NCBI RefSeq assembly: GCF_943736985.1
Contig: NZ_CALSFS010000001.1
Location: 1 to 64,000 of the forward strand
From: Clostridium sp. Marseille-Q2269
Lineage (GTDB): Bacteria > Bacillota > Clostridia > Clostridiales > Clostridiaceae
Direction of reading: 5' to 3'
Length of the DNA stretch: 64,000 nt
Each line of letters opens with the position of its first letter. The stretch's first letter is position 1. The translations under genes were made by a program, and so were the position numbers. Shown here piece after piece: positions 8,762 to 17,446 of this stretch. A model generated the notes under the pieces. The model made no database searches. It saw only the letters and a list, made by a program, of their open reading frames with translations, and was not told where the DNA came from.

Positions 8762-9886
8762 TTATTCTTTATTTAAATAATCTCCTCTACCTTCACTGTG
8801 TACCTTCACTTTTACATTAACTTTGATTTCAGAGTCTAGTATTTTTTTGTTCCAATCTACACCTGTTCTTCTGCCATATTTAGCAGCAGCTATATTTCCT
8901 AAGTTCAACATATCTACTTGAGAAGTGGTTTTTATTTTATTTATAAAGTTGTTACACTTCTTTTCTACGGATTTTTCCATGTCATTTTGAAATTGTCTTA
9001 ATACTTTTGGATCGTTATTTAAATTTTTGTACAATTGGTTTGATACAATAGGCCCTTTAAGATAAATGTTTATCACAAATTTATATTTGCTTCCTTCCTT
9101 ATAACATTTTACTTTCCTTTTAGCTCTAGGATAATAATTTATATATTTCTTAGAATTTTTTTGAATGGTTAACATACCTTTTCCTTTATTTTCTCTTAAT
9201 AAATTTAGTATTTTTACATCTTCCATTCCTAATTTTGTTATCATTTTAGTTTTATCAAAAATAGCTAAACCTGTAATTTTTAGTTTGTTTTCCACGATAT
9301 CTATATAAGGAACAACTGGATTTTTTCCTTCTTCACTAGATTCCATAATAAAGTCCATTAAGGTATATTTTTTAGGGAAAAAATTATAATTATATGAATG
9401 TTCTATTAGTAAACCTATATATTCTTCTTTCCCATCAAAATGTTTTGTCTGATAATCTAAGATATCTTGAGCTTTACCATTACAAACTACCAATTTAGCA
9501 TTATCATTTACATAAGGATTATTAAGCAATATATCTATTAGAGGTCTTACTCCAAACCTAGCAAATTGTTCACTCATTATTGTAGACTCTTCTAGTCCAA
9601 GTATGAAATCTTTATTAGAGATTAGCTGTCTTGTATCTCTAGTTTCTCCTATGCTAGATGCTTTTGAAGTGATTACCTGACTTTGATTTGGTAATTTACT
9701 TTCTGAAAAATAAACTCTAAGAGGGATACTGTACATTACTTCATCTTTAGATTGTTCCACTATGTCATTGCCGATACTGCTAGGAAGATTTAATTCTTCT
9801 AGTCCAATTCCTCTTTCTCCAATTGAGTTTATTAGTATAATTAAAATAAAAGCAATTGTTAGTATTGTTTTCTTTTTATGTTTCAT
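8762..9886 (-). CDS. Spore germination protein, Ger(x)C family (first copy)
   Basis: This Ger(x)C-type subunit of about 374 residues overlaps the end of the upstream gerB by 11 bases. The ATG ending at 9886 follows AAAGGTGAT at good spacing; a GTG at 9895 is the alternative. Long stretches are identical to the neighbouring copy (for example PYIDIVENKLKITGLAIF), which shows a recent tandem duplication. As in the neighbour, the region expected to carry the lipobox reads INSIGERGIGLEELNLPSSIG with no cysteine. The conserved C-terminal DWNKKILDSEIKVNVKVKV is intact. It should act with the A and B subunits in nutrient-triggered germination. How it is held at the membrane without lipidation is not explained by the sequence. 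Confidence 0.9.
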   Translation of the reverse strand: MKHKKKTILTIAFILIILINSIGERGIGLEELNLPSSIGNDIVEQSKDEVMYSIPLRVYFSESKLPNQSQVITSKASSIGETRDTRQLISNKDFILGLEESTIMSEQFARFGVRPLIDILLNNPYVNDNAKLVVCNGKAQDILDYQTKHFDGKEEYIGLLIEHSYNYNFFPKKYTLMDFIMESSEEGKNPVVPYIDIVENKLKITGLAIFDKTKMITKLGMEDVKILNLLRENKGKGMLTIQKNSKKYINYYPRAKRKVKCYKEGSKYKFVINIYLKGPIVSNQLYKNLNNDPKVLRQFQNDMEKSVEKKCNNFINKIKTTSQVDMLNLGNIAAAKYGRRTGVDWNKKILDSEIKVNVKVKVHSEGRGDYLNKE

Positions 9887-10967
9887 TCTTATCACCTTTT
9901 CCTAAGGCTATTAATACAGCTGTAATAGAAATAAATATAATGTTAAAAATAGCATAAGGTAGAAAAATCTTATCTATAAGGATTCTTCTTGTGGTTACAT
10001 TACCATATAGATTTGATACCATAATCATTATAGGGTATAGTAATATTACAAAATTTTCTCTGCTGATTTTGTTAAAAACTTCGTTTAAACCATGAGCAAC
10101 TAGATAATAATTTATAGATATACATTTAAACATACTCATAGTCCATAAAGATAAAAATATAAAGCTAAAAGAATTTATTATAGGTATTACTGTGCTTTTA
10201 GATATGGTCATAATAGGCCACAAAAATTTAGATGCAGTATCAGGACCTAAATAAGATACGGTGGATACAGTGTATAATGTGTAAATAAGTGTTATAAAAA
10301 TTATACTTGTAATACCTACTTTTTTTAGTTTTACTTCTTCATTTACAAAAGGGTATAATATAAGAAGCATTTCTACACCTGCATAGGATTCAATAATATC
10401 TTTTACTCCAGTTACAATATTTTTAATGCTAACTTCAAACAATGGTTGTAGGTTTAATATATTAGCTTTCTGCATGGAAAGAAGGGGGATTATGAATACT
10501 ATAAAAGTAAGATAGAATAATACTTCACTTAATCTTCCTATGGGCTTAGTTCCTTGATAGGCAATATAACCAGTTACTAAAAATAATAAACTTAATATAT
10601 TCCAAGAACTTAAAAAATTAACCATATAAGTCCTTAAAACATTACTTATTCCTCCAGCTATTTCTGTACCTAATATAAAAAAGAACAACAGAAATATAAT
10701 ATTTAATATATTTCCTAAGAATTTACCATAGATTTTTTTGCTCAAGTTTAGAATGTCTTCTTTGGGATGTTTTTTTCTTATATAAACAGTTATAAACAGA
10801 ATATATAGTGGATAAATTGTTGTTAAAAGAGGAGGTATCCAAGCGTTTTGTTTTGCAACCTTTGCTAAAGTATTTGGTAAATTTAATGTTTCTACACTAA
10901 TTATGCTGCCTATAAGTAATAGAGTTAGCTGACTTTCAGTTAAAATATTATCTTCTTTACTTGCCAT
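9876..10967 (-). CDS. Spore germination protein, GerB family
   Basis: The 363-residue polytopic membrane protein has about ten transmembrane helices (spore germination B / amino-acid-permease superfamily). It opens with LTESQLTLLLIGSIISVETL. It overlaps the end of gerA by 11 bases and the start of gerC by 11, which is typical of a co-translated receptor operon. The B subunit is thought to form the germinant-binding pocket. The divergence from the downstream GerB' suggests the two could recognise different ligands, or that one operon builds two receptor combinations. That is inference. Confidence 0.92.
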   Translation of the reverse strand: MASKEDNILTESQLTLLLIGSIISVETLNLPNTLAKVAKQNAWIPPLLTTIYPLYILFITVYIRKKHPKEDILNLSKKIYGKFLGNILNIIFLLFFFILGTEIAGGISNVLRTYMVNFLSSWNILSLLFLVTGYIAYQGTKPIGRLSEVLFYLTFIVFIIPLLSMQKANILNLQPLFEVSIKNIVTGVKDIIESYAGVEMLLILYPFVNEEVKLKKVGITSIIFITLIYTLYTVSTVSYLGPDTASKFLWPIMTISKSTVIPIINSFSFIFLSLWTMSMFKCISINYYLVAHGLNEVFNKISRENFVILLYPIMIMVSNLYGNVTTRRILIDKIFLPYAIFNIIFISITAVLIALGKGDKNET

Positions 10968-12456
10968 TTTTCTTCCTCCTAAGCAAGTCTCTCACATTAC
11001 TTTGTCTAGTTGGATTTGTATTAGGTATAATTTTTGGCCTTTCATTAAACTTATCTACAGGAGCCCTTACAATTATATCCTTTAAATCACTTTTATGAAT
11101 TTTAAAATAAGGTATTCCATAACTTTCTAAACTACATAGATAGGCTATCAAGAAAAACCAGCCTATAGCAATTCCAAACATACCTAAAAAATTACCTAAA
11201 AATAGCATAGGATAGCTTATTAATCTTATGGAAACTGCCATTTCATAATTAGGAATTAAAAAAGTAGCCACTGTAGAAATACCTACCACAAGTAAGGTGG
11301 TAGAACTTACTATTTTTGCTTTTATAGCTGCATCACCTATAATAATACCACCAACAACGCTTAGGGTTTGAGCTATTTTTAAAGGTAGTCTTAATCCACC
11401 TTCTCTTAAAAAATCTACAATCATACTCATAGATAATATAGACATAAAAGGGGTTAAAGCGATTCCTTTCCTAGATTCAATAATAGCACCCAAAAACTCA
11501 AATGGAATTAATTCAGAGTTGAATTTTATAAAAGTTACATATATAGCAGGAAGCGTTATAACCAAAAAAATTGCTAGATATCGTAAAATTCTTGTAAAGG
11601 AAGATAGAATAGTTCTTTGATTATAATCTTCAATTGCTTGAAAAAATTCAAAAAATATTGCAGGTATTGTTGCTACAAAAGGAGTTCCGTCGGTAATAAC
11701 TGCAATTCTACCTTCTAGTAAATTTGCTTGAACTATATCTGGTCTTTCTGTAAAAAAAGCTTGTGGAAATATACTATAACTATTACTTTCCATAAATTGT
11801 TCCCAAAAACCGCTAGCTATAACGTTATCCACATCTATTGCTTCTAACTTTGATCTTATATCATCTACAATATTTTTGTCTGCTATATTATCTACATACA
11901 TTAATACTAAATCTGTTTGACTCTTTCTTCCTATAGTTAATTTTTCTTCTACTAAATTATTATCTTTTAAGTGTCTTCTTAAAAGACTTACATTTGTATC
12001 TAATTTTTCTACAAAGCTTTCCCTAGACCCTCTTATAGAAGCCTCATTAATAGAGTCTGAAATGCTTCTATATTCCCCACCTGTAGTATCAAAGATTATA
12101 AATTTTGTACCACCTTGCAGTACTAGTATACTTTTACCACGTTTTAAATGAAAAACTGCATTAACTACATCTTCTTCTATAAGGGTATTGCTAAGGTATA
12201 TGTATTTTTTACAAAGAGTTTCTTCTAAATTATTCATAGTTTTCAAATCTTCTTTTATATTAAGCATTAAAGGTTTAAGAATATCTCTGCTTATAGTTTC
12301 ATTATTAACTAATCCGTTTATGTATAATAATGAAGCTTCTATATTTGAAGGCTCATTTATTATAATATCTTTTATTACTAAATCATTTTTATTTCCTACT
12401 AAATTTTTAATAGAGTTAATTTTCTCTTGAAGTGAATTTAAGCTTTTATTTTTCAT
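10957..12456 (-). CDS. Spore germination protein, GerA family (receptor A subunit)
   Basis: The protein has about 499 residues. A soluble N-terminal region (about 1-270) with the GerA-family segments is followed by a hydrophobic domain (about 290-430) containing PAIYVTFIKFNSELIPFEF and several helices. The basic C-terminal tail ends in RRKKNGK. These are GerAA/GerKA/GerXA features. It is the first gene of the A-B-C-C'-B' operon. I chose the ATG at 12456 behind AAAGGAG; a GTG at 12462 is possible. A-subunit oligomers are proposed to form the ion channel opened on germinant binding. A forespore (sigma-G-like) promoter candidate lies at 12485-12513. Confidence 0.93.
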   Translation of the reverse strand: MKNKSLNSLQEKINSIKNLVGNKNDLVIKDIIINEPSNIEASLLYINGLVNNETISRDILKPLMLNIKEDLKTMNNLEETLCKKYIYLSNTLIEEDVVNAVFHLKRGKSILVLQGGTKFIIFDTTGGEYRSISDSINEASIRGSRESFVEKLDTNVSLLRRHLKDNNLVEEKLTIGRKSQTDLVLMYVDNIADKNIVDDIRSKLEAIDVDNVIASGFWEQFMESNSYSIFPQAFFTERPDIVQANLLEGRIAVITDGTPFVATIPAIFFEFFQAIEDYNQRTILSSFTRILRYLAIFLVITLPAIYVTFIKFNSELIPFEFLGAIIESRKGIALTPFMSILSMSMIVDFLREGGLRLPLKIAQTLSVVGGIIIGDAAIKAKIVSSTTLLVVGISTVATFLIPNYEMAVSIRLISYPMLFLGNFLGMFGIAIGWFFLIAYLCSLESYGIPYFKIHKSDLKDIIVRAPVDKFNERPKIIPNTNPTRQSNVRDLLRRKKNGK

Positions 12457-12484
12457 AAACACTTCACTCCTTTACAAATAAATA

Positions 12485-12513
12485 TAGTACATAAAATAAT
12501 TGTTTCCTTATGC
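12485..12513 (-). promoter_or_regulatory. Possible sigma-G-type promoter of the ger operon
   Basis: On the minus strand GCATA (12509-12513), a 17-base gap and TGTACTA (12485-12491) roughly resemble the sigma-G pattern GMATR-N18-CATWMTA. Two -10 mismatches make this tentative. Ger operons are normally sigma-G-driven in the forespore. Confidence 0.3.
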
Positions 12514-13016
12514 TTAAATAATTATTCAAAAATATAACTATATATAAGATTTGATATAGTCATGAGCAATGTTGACAATAGGGATAAATTATGAACTATA
12601 GAAAGATTGATTCAACTAGAACAATCAGTCAATTGACATTTTATTTAAACTATTTAATATGATGATACAGTTGTTTTTATTAGAAAAAATATTAGATCTA
12701 TGAAATAGGGTAGAAAGAAAGCTGATATAATAGCTTGAAAAAGATATATTTATTAATTCATATTGTTAGAAAGTAGGGTGAATGGGTAATTGATTATATA
12801 CTTGCAAGAATAATAAATCTATACTTATGAAATATATAGTATAGGGACATAATTATTTAAGATAGTAGAATTTAAAATAATTGTATTTATTAGAGAATAT
12901 TAAAAATGTATCATAAGGAATAATTGTTACTATAAATAATATATATTAAATTAAGAAAAGATGAAATAAAGAGAAAGTTTTATGAAAAGAATATAAATGT
13001 AGATTTAAAGTATTAA
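12514..13016. other. Intergenic region without a supported gene
   Basis: About 500 bases of very AT-rich DNA lie between the ger operon start and the protease terminator. I see no coding frame with a ribosome site. A palindrome GTCAATTGAC overlaps a TTGACA near 12627-12640, followed only by a 13-codon frame, possibly the relic of a lost gene. Confidence 0.4.
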
Positions 13017-13056
13017 GAAAACAGTGCTAAAATATATTTTCTTAGCACTGTTTTTC
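13017..13056 (-). terminator. Terminator of the M6 protease gene
   Basis: AACAGTGCTAA and TTAGCACTGTT (about 13020-13051) form a perfect stem. T-runs occur on both strands, so it can work in both directions. It sits about 30 bases past the protease stop codon. Confidence 0.85.
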
Positions 13057-13082
13057 TAATACATAATATTTAAAATGTCATA

Positions 13083-15329
13083 TTAGTTTCTTATTTTTAG
13101 ATATCCTTTTTTGATTAATATTTCATTTCCTCTTGAATCTACTGCAACTACTTTGTAAGGGTAGTCATAATTTTGCCAGTTTGAAAAATACATATCAAAC
13201 TTAAACCCTGCTTTGGACAAGTTGTATCCGGTATACGTATTTTCTATATCTGTTATTGCATATCTTTTTGCATCAGTATAATAATAACCATTTACATATA
13301 ATCTAACTGCTTTTATATCTTGTCCATAAACACATTCACCAGTTAAACTTTTAGAACCGTATACCACTTCATTATCTCCTAAGTTAAATTTGCTTTTGAA
13401 TGGGAGATCTTTAGTAACAGTTTCTTTCCTTACTCGTAAATAGCCTTTTTTAATTACAACATTTTGAGCATCTTCTGTATTTACTCTTATTTCATATGGA
13501 TAATTAGCTTCTTGCCATCTTGAACAATCTAAAGAAAATTTAAATGCGGCTTGTGATAGATCATATCCTTTATATCTATTTTCAGCATTACTTAATTTAC
13601 TACGTTGAGCATCCATGTATTTATAGCCATTTATATATAATCCCACATTATTAATTTTTTTTCCATAAACACATTCGCCAGTTATATCTGCAGAATTTAA
13701 TAATGTTTTGGTATCGTCAAAATTAATTCTATAAGCAAATAGTAAATTTTTATTACTATCACCATCTTTATTATCATCAGTTTCAGAAGTAGTGTCACCA
13801 GTCTTACCATTTATAACTACATCAAAATTTGCAGTATTTCCTATAGTTTTAATATTTTTTAAACTTATTCCACTGTCTCTTCCATCTGATAAGAATAAGT
13901 TCTTCGAACCTATGATTGTCCTAGTAGAGTTGAAGTTTGCATTAGATATATCTCCAACATTATATAAACTTCCGTTTGGTCTATATAAATATACCTCATC
14001 TCCACCTTCTGCATTACCTCTGCCTTGAAGGGCTGTATTAATTCTATAAACTAATAATCCTTCTCCAGGTAAATTTGATTCATATAATCCTTGTGTTTTT
14101 CTATACTCTACTACAAAATATTCTTTATTTGAATTTGGTGATTTTATTATATAACTATTATTATTTTCATTGATTATTGAATTTATTGAATATTTTCCAG
14201 GTTTATTTATGGTGTTTATATTGTTAATCCATTTACCATAATACATTTTCATATAGGCACCCATTGATTGTGGAATATTTGTAGTTTGATCCATTACATC
14301 CCATGGACCTACAGCAACTCTGCCATCATAATTATAATGATAAAGATCAGGTGCTCCTAATGTATGGAACATTTCATGACTTAAAACTCCAATACCGTTA
14401 TCACCTATAAAATCTTCTAATTGGAAATTATAAGTATCTATTGTTTTACCATTTATTTTTACATCGTGATAGAACATATTCCATTTATGAGGCCATAAAA
14501 GAGAAGACCACCCAGTTGTTGCACCTTTTATAATAAAGCACACATTATCAACTGCGCCATCATTATCTGAGTCTACATTCAAATCCTTTGGAATCTGATC
14601 TTTAACAGAATCTACAGCGTTTTTGAGTAGAGTTTGTTCCTTTGCGGCTACTTCATCTTTAGGAACGTCGGTATAATAGCTTCTTGGATGATTATCAGTG
14701 TAACTTAAAACTTTATTACCATTAGCTTTAGGATAAAAAGTTGTACTAACGTCTAATTTGTTATATGATACTTCTTTATAATAATTATTTAATGATGCCT
14801 GATTTTTCCCATTAAATTGGTTGTTATACATAGAAAAATCTCTTGTTATTTCATCCTGATCTCTAAATTTTATAAAAATAACTATATTATTAAGTTTTCC
14901 AGTGTTTTTTGTAGCTTTTACTTTGTTGTTTTCATTAACCATTTCTCGTTCTTTTTCAATATCATCTAGTGGAGCCTTTACATCTTTCATGTTAACTCTG
15001 CTATCAGTATTAATTTGTTTTAAGGTTTTAGTATTTTCTTTTGTTACTCTTTCTCTAGAAGGTTGCACTTTATTTTTTACATATTTACCATAAACATAAT
15101 ACCCTGTTTTTACATCTTTAACTATGGCTCTTCCTTTTGAATCATGTAAAAAATTATAAAATTCATCTCCTGATGCATAGCATTGAATAACTTGTCCATC
15201 AGGTTGGGTTAATTTTATTTGGGCATCCTTTATGGGAGCTGCACTAACCCTTATTTGGTTTGTTCCTAGAATACAGGCACCTACCACTAAAAGTGGTAAG
15301 ACCAGATTAGATAAGAATTTCTTTTTCAT
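13083..15329 (-). CDS. Secreted M6-family zinc metalloprotease with duplicated C-terminal domain
   Basis: The 748-residue preproprotein has a Sec signal (residues 1-30, ending VSA/AP) and a propeptide-like region (about 31-145). The M6 catalytic domain carries HEMFHTLGAPDLY at 318-330; His318 and His322 bind zinc and Glu319 is catalytic. A Ser/Thr/Asp-rich linker (about 508-528) leads to two homologous 87-residue modules (549-635 and 662-748). Each module starts with TGECVYG and ends with KKGYL plus a basic tail. The modules may bind substrate or cell wall. M6 enzymes include immune inhibitor A, which degrades host and antimicrobial proteins. The gene starts 19 bases after the LRR gene and is probably co-transcribed with it. 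AAGGAGG precedes the ATG. Confidence 0.92.
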   Translation of the reverse strand: MKKKFLSNLVLPLLVVGACILGTNQIRVSAAPIKDAQIKLTQPDGQVIQCYASGDEFYNFLHDSKGRAIVKDVKTGYYVYGKYVKNKVQPSRERVTKENTKTLKQINTDSRVNMKDVKAPLDDIEKEREMVNENNKVKATKNTGKLNNIVIFIKFRDQDEITRDFSMYNNQFNGKNQASLNNYYKEVSYNKLDVSTTFYPKANGNKVLSYTDNHPRSYYTDVPKDEVAAKEQTLLKNAVDSVKDQIPKDLNVDSDNDGAVDNVCFIIKGATTGWSSLLWPHKWNMFYHDVKINGKTIDTYNFQLEDFIGDNGIGVLSHEMFHTLGAPDLYHYNYDGRVAVGPWDVMDQTTNIPQSMGAYMKMYYGKWINNINTINKPGKYSINSIINENNNSYIIKSPNSNKEYFVVEYRKTQGLYESNLPGEGLLVYRINTALQGRGNAEGGDEVYLYRPNGSLYNVGDISNANFNSTRTIIGSKNLFLSDGRDSGISLKNIKTIGNTANFDVVINGKTGDTTSETDDNKDGDSNKNLLFAYRINFDDTKTLLNSADITGECVYGKKINNVGLYINGYKYMDAQRSKLSNAENRYKGYDLSQAAFKFSLDCSRWQEANYPYEIRVNTEDAQNVVIKKGYLRVRKETVTKDLPFKSKFNLGDNEVVYGSKSLTGECVYGQDIKAVRLYVNGYYYTDAKRYAITDIENTYTGYNLSKAGFKFDMYFSNWQNYDYPYKVVAVDSRGNEILIKKGYLKIRN

Positions 15330-15348
15330 TATCTTTCCTCCTTATAAT

Positions 15349-16335
15349 TTATATTGAAAAATCTGGTTCAACTAGATTTTTATATATATCTTTTAATGTT
15401 TTATAGTTTGATATATTATTTTTATCTAGTTTGAGAGATTTCAATTTTTTAAGATTAGTTATAACGGATATATCTGATATTTTGTTTTTATTTAATGCTA
15501 AATTAACTATTTCACTTTTATTTGAAAGTATAGAGATATTAGTTATTTTATTATTACTTGCCCATAGGTCTGTAAGATGGCTCATATTTTCTATTCCATT
15601 TAAAAGAGTTAGGGAGTTGTTACATACATTAAGTTCTTTAATATATTTCATGGATTTTAATGTATCTATTTTGCTGATCTTATTATCACTAATATCTAAA
15701 TTGGTTATTTTAGTTAATTTCTGAATTGGTTCTAAATTAGTTATACTGTTATTGGAAGTATAGAGTTCTTTTAAATTTGTTAGATTTTCTATTCCCTTTA
15801 AGCTGGTTAATTTATTATTACTTATATCTAATCTTTCCAATTGTTTTAAAGGTTCAATTAAGGATAAATCATTTAAATTACAATCTATAATTTCTAAGTT
15901 TTTTAGATTTTTTAGTGTGGATATGGCCTTTAAATCTTTTATATTGTTATGTACTATCTTTAAAGTTTTAATATTATCCTTTCCACTTAATTTATCTATG
16001 TTCTCTATTCCACTATCAATAATTTCTAGCGAAGATATTTTATCTAAATTAGCCACATTATCTAAGTTTTTCACATTATTATTTTTAATAATAGTAGATG
16101 CTTCATTTTCTCCAGTTTGTGCAGTGTTTTGTTTTTCATTTTTTGGAGACGTATTACTATTTTTAGAATTACTATGATTTTTTTTATTGTTTGTAGATGG
16201 GTTTATTTGTGTTTCAACATTTTGTACATTAGTCTCAGTGGATTCTTTTTTAGAATTACTATTTTTATAAAATGCAATTATAGTAAAAAATATAATTATA
16301 CAAGATATAAATGCAAGAACTTTTTTATTTTTCAC
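15349..16335 (-). CDS. Membrane-anchored leucine-rich-repeat surface protein
   Basis: The protein has 328 residues and starts at a GTG behind AGGGGTG. One N-terminal transmembrane helix (about 7-22) is followed by a polar Asn/Ser/Lys-rich spacer (about 25-85). About nine 22-residue leucine-rich repeats then run to the C-terminus, with the internalin/SDS22 pattern LxxLxxLdisnNkItxl. There is no LPXTG and no lipobox, so it should stay attached by the uncleaved helix with the repeats outside. LRR domains bind proteins. The partner is unknown, but the gene leads a two-gene unit with the M6 protease. The 445-base gap to the divergent response regulator is shared regulatory space. Confidence 0.88.
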   Translation of the reverse strand: MKNKKVLAFISCIIIFFTIIAFYKNSNSKKESTETNVQNVETQINPSTNNKKNHSNSKNSNTSPKNEKQNTAQTGENEASTIIKNNNVKNLDNVANLDKISSLEIIDSGIENIDKLSGKDNIKTLKIVHNNIKDLKAISTLKNLKNLEIIDCNLNDLSLIEPLKQLERLDISNNKLTSLKGIENLTNLKELYTSNNSITNLEPIQKLTKITNLDISDNKISKIDTLKSMKYIKELNVCNNSLTLLNGIENMSHLTDLWASNNKITNISILSNKSEIVNLALNKNKISDISVITNLKKLKSLKLDKNNISNYKTLKDIYKNLVEPDFSI

Positions 16336-16780
16336 TGTTTTTCACCCCTATTTTATCATAATTTACTTTTTATGTTTATTATCGCAATTATTGTTTATTA
16401 CTTTACACCTAAAGGATAATTTTTCATGAATTTTTTTAATAAAATATGAATAGTATATTATTTTTTATTAAATAGGAATTTTATGTAATTTAATAATTGA
16501 AATTTTAATAAGAATTAATTGTTACATTTAGAAATTATAAATAAGAAATGTATAAGTAATAGTATGGAGCTTATAACATAAAAAATTATTTAGTAATTGT
16601 TAAAGATATGTTCACAGATTTTAAGTTATTATTAATATAAAATATAAAAGAAATTATATTTATTTAAGGATGTACTATTTTTTATGTTGTATAAATAGAA
16701 AATAAATTAAGTACTATAAATGTGACATTATTTTTAAATGTTATATTTGTAGCATATATTTAGTCAGGAGTGTAATAAGA
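16336..16780. other. Divergent intergenic region between the LRR and TCS genes
   Basis: 445 bases of AT-rich DNA separate two divergently transcribed units. I see no coding frame and no clear consensus promoter by eye. The position makes it the obvious place for a site bound by the adjacent response regulator. Confidence 0.4.
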
Positions 16781-17446
16781 ATGCCAAAAAAAATTCTTGT
16801 AGTAGAGGACGATTTTGATATAAAAACTATTATAAGAGAAGTTTTAAAGGAAAGTGGGTATTTAGTAGAAGATGCCACAGATGGATTAATGGCAGTTGAA
16901 ATGTTTAGAAAAGATAAATTTGATTTAATAATTTTAGATATAATGCTTCCTAAGATAGATGGATTTGTAGTATGTGAAATTATAAGAAAAGAATCTAATG
17001 TTCCAATAATAATGCTTACAGCTTTAGAGGAAGAGGAAGATCAGATTAAAGGATTTGAATTAAATATAGATGATTATATAACAAAACCTTTTTCTATAAA
17101 TTTATTAATAAAGAGAGTGGAGGTAGTACTTAGAAGATCTAATAGGTTAGAAGAAAATAGTACAAATTTAACATTTGAAGAAATAATAATAGATACATCT
17201 AATTATAAAACATTAGTTAATAATAAGGAAATAGAGTTAACTTTTAAAGAATTTAAAATATTAGAAATTTTCATGTGTAATATAGGAATAGTTTTTTCAC
17301 GAGAATCCTTGTTAAATAAAATATGGGGATATGATTATTTTGGAGACACTCGAGTTATAGATACCCATATTAAAAATCTAAGACAAAAGCTAAGTGTGGA
17401 TTATATAAAAACTATAAGAGGAGTGGGGTATAAAATTGAAAAATAG
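16781..17446 (+). CDS. OmpR-family response regulator
   Basis: The protein has 221 residues. The receiver domain (1-120) has acidic residues D10/D11, the phospho-acceptor Asp53 (ILDIMLPKIDG) and the conserved Lys in YITKPF. The winged-helix DNA-binding domain (about 130-220) ends IRGVGYKIEK. AGGAG lies upstream of the ATG. Its last codons overlap the TTG start of the kinase by 11 bases. It is flanked by secreted-protein genes on both sides, so it may control the two M6 proteases. That is inference from position only. Confidence 0.96.
   Translation: MPKKILVVEDDFDIKTIIREVLKESGYLVEDATDGLMAVEMFRKDKFDLIILDIMLPKIDGFVVCEIIRKESNVPIIMLTALEEEEDQIKGFELNIDDYITKPFSINLLIKRVEVVLRRSNRLEENSTNLTFEEIIIDTSNYKTLVNNKEIELTFKEFKILEIFMCNIGIVFSRESLLNKIWGYDYFGDTRVIDTHIKNLRQKLSVDYIKTIRGVGYKIEK

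Noticed and set aside
12188..12430. Plus-strand frame of 80 codons inside gerA
   Set aside because: It is antisense to a firmly assigned gene, has no ribosome site and only mirrors the AT-rich codon pattern.
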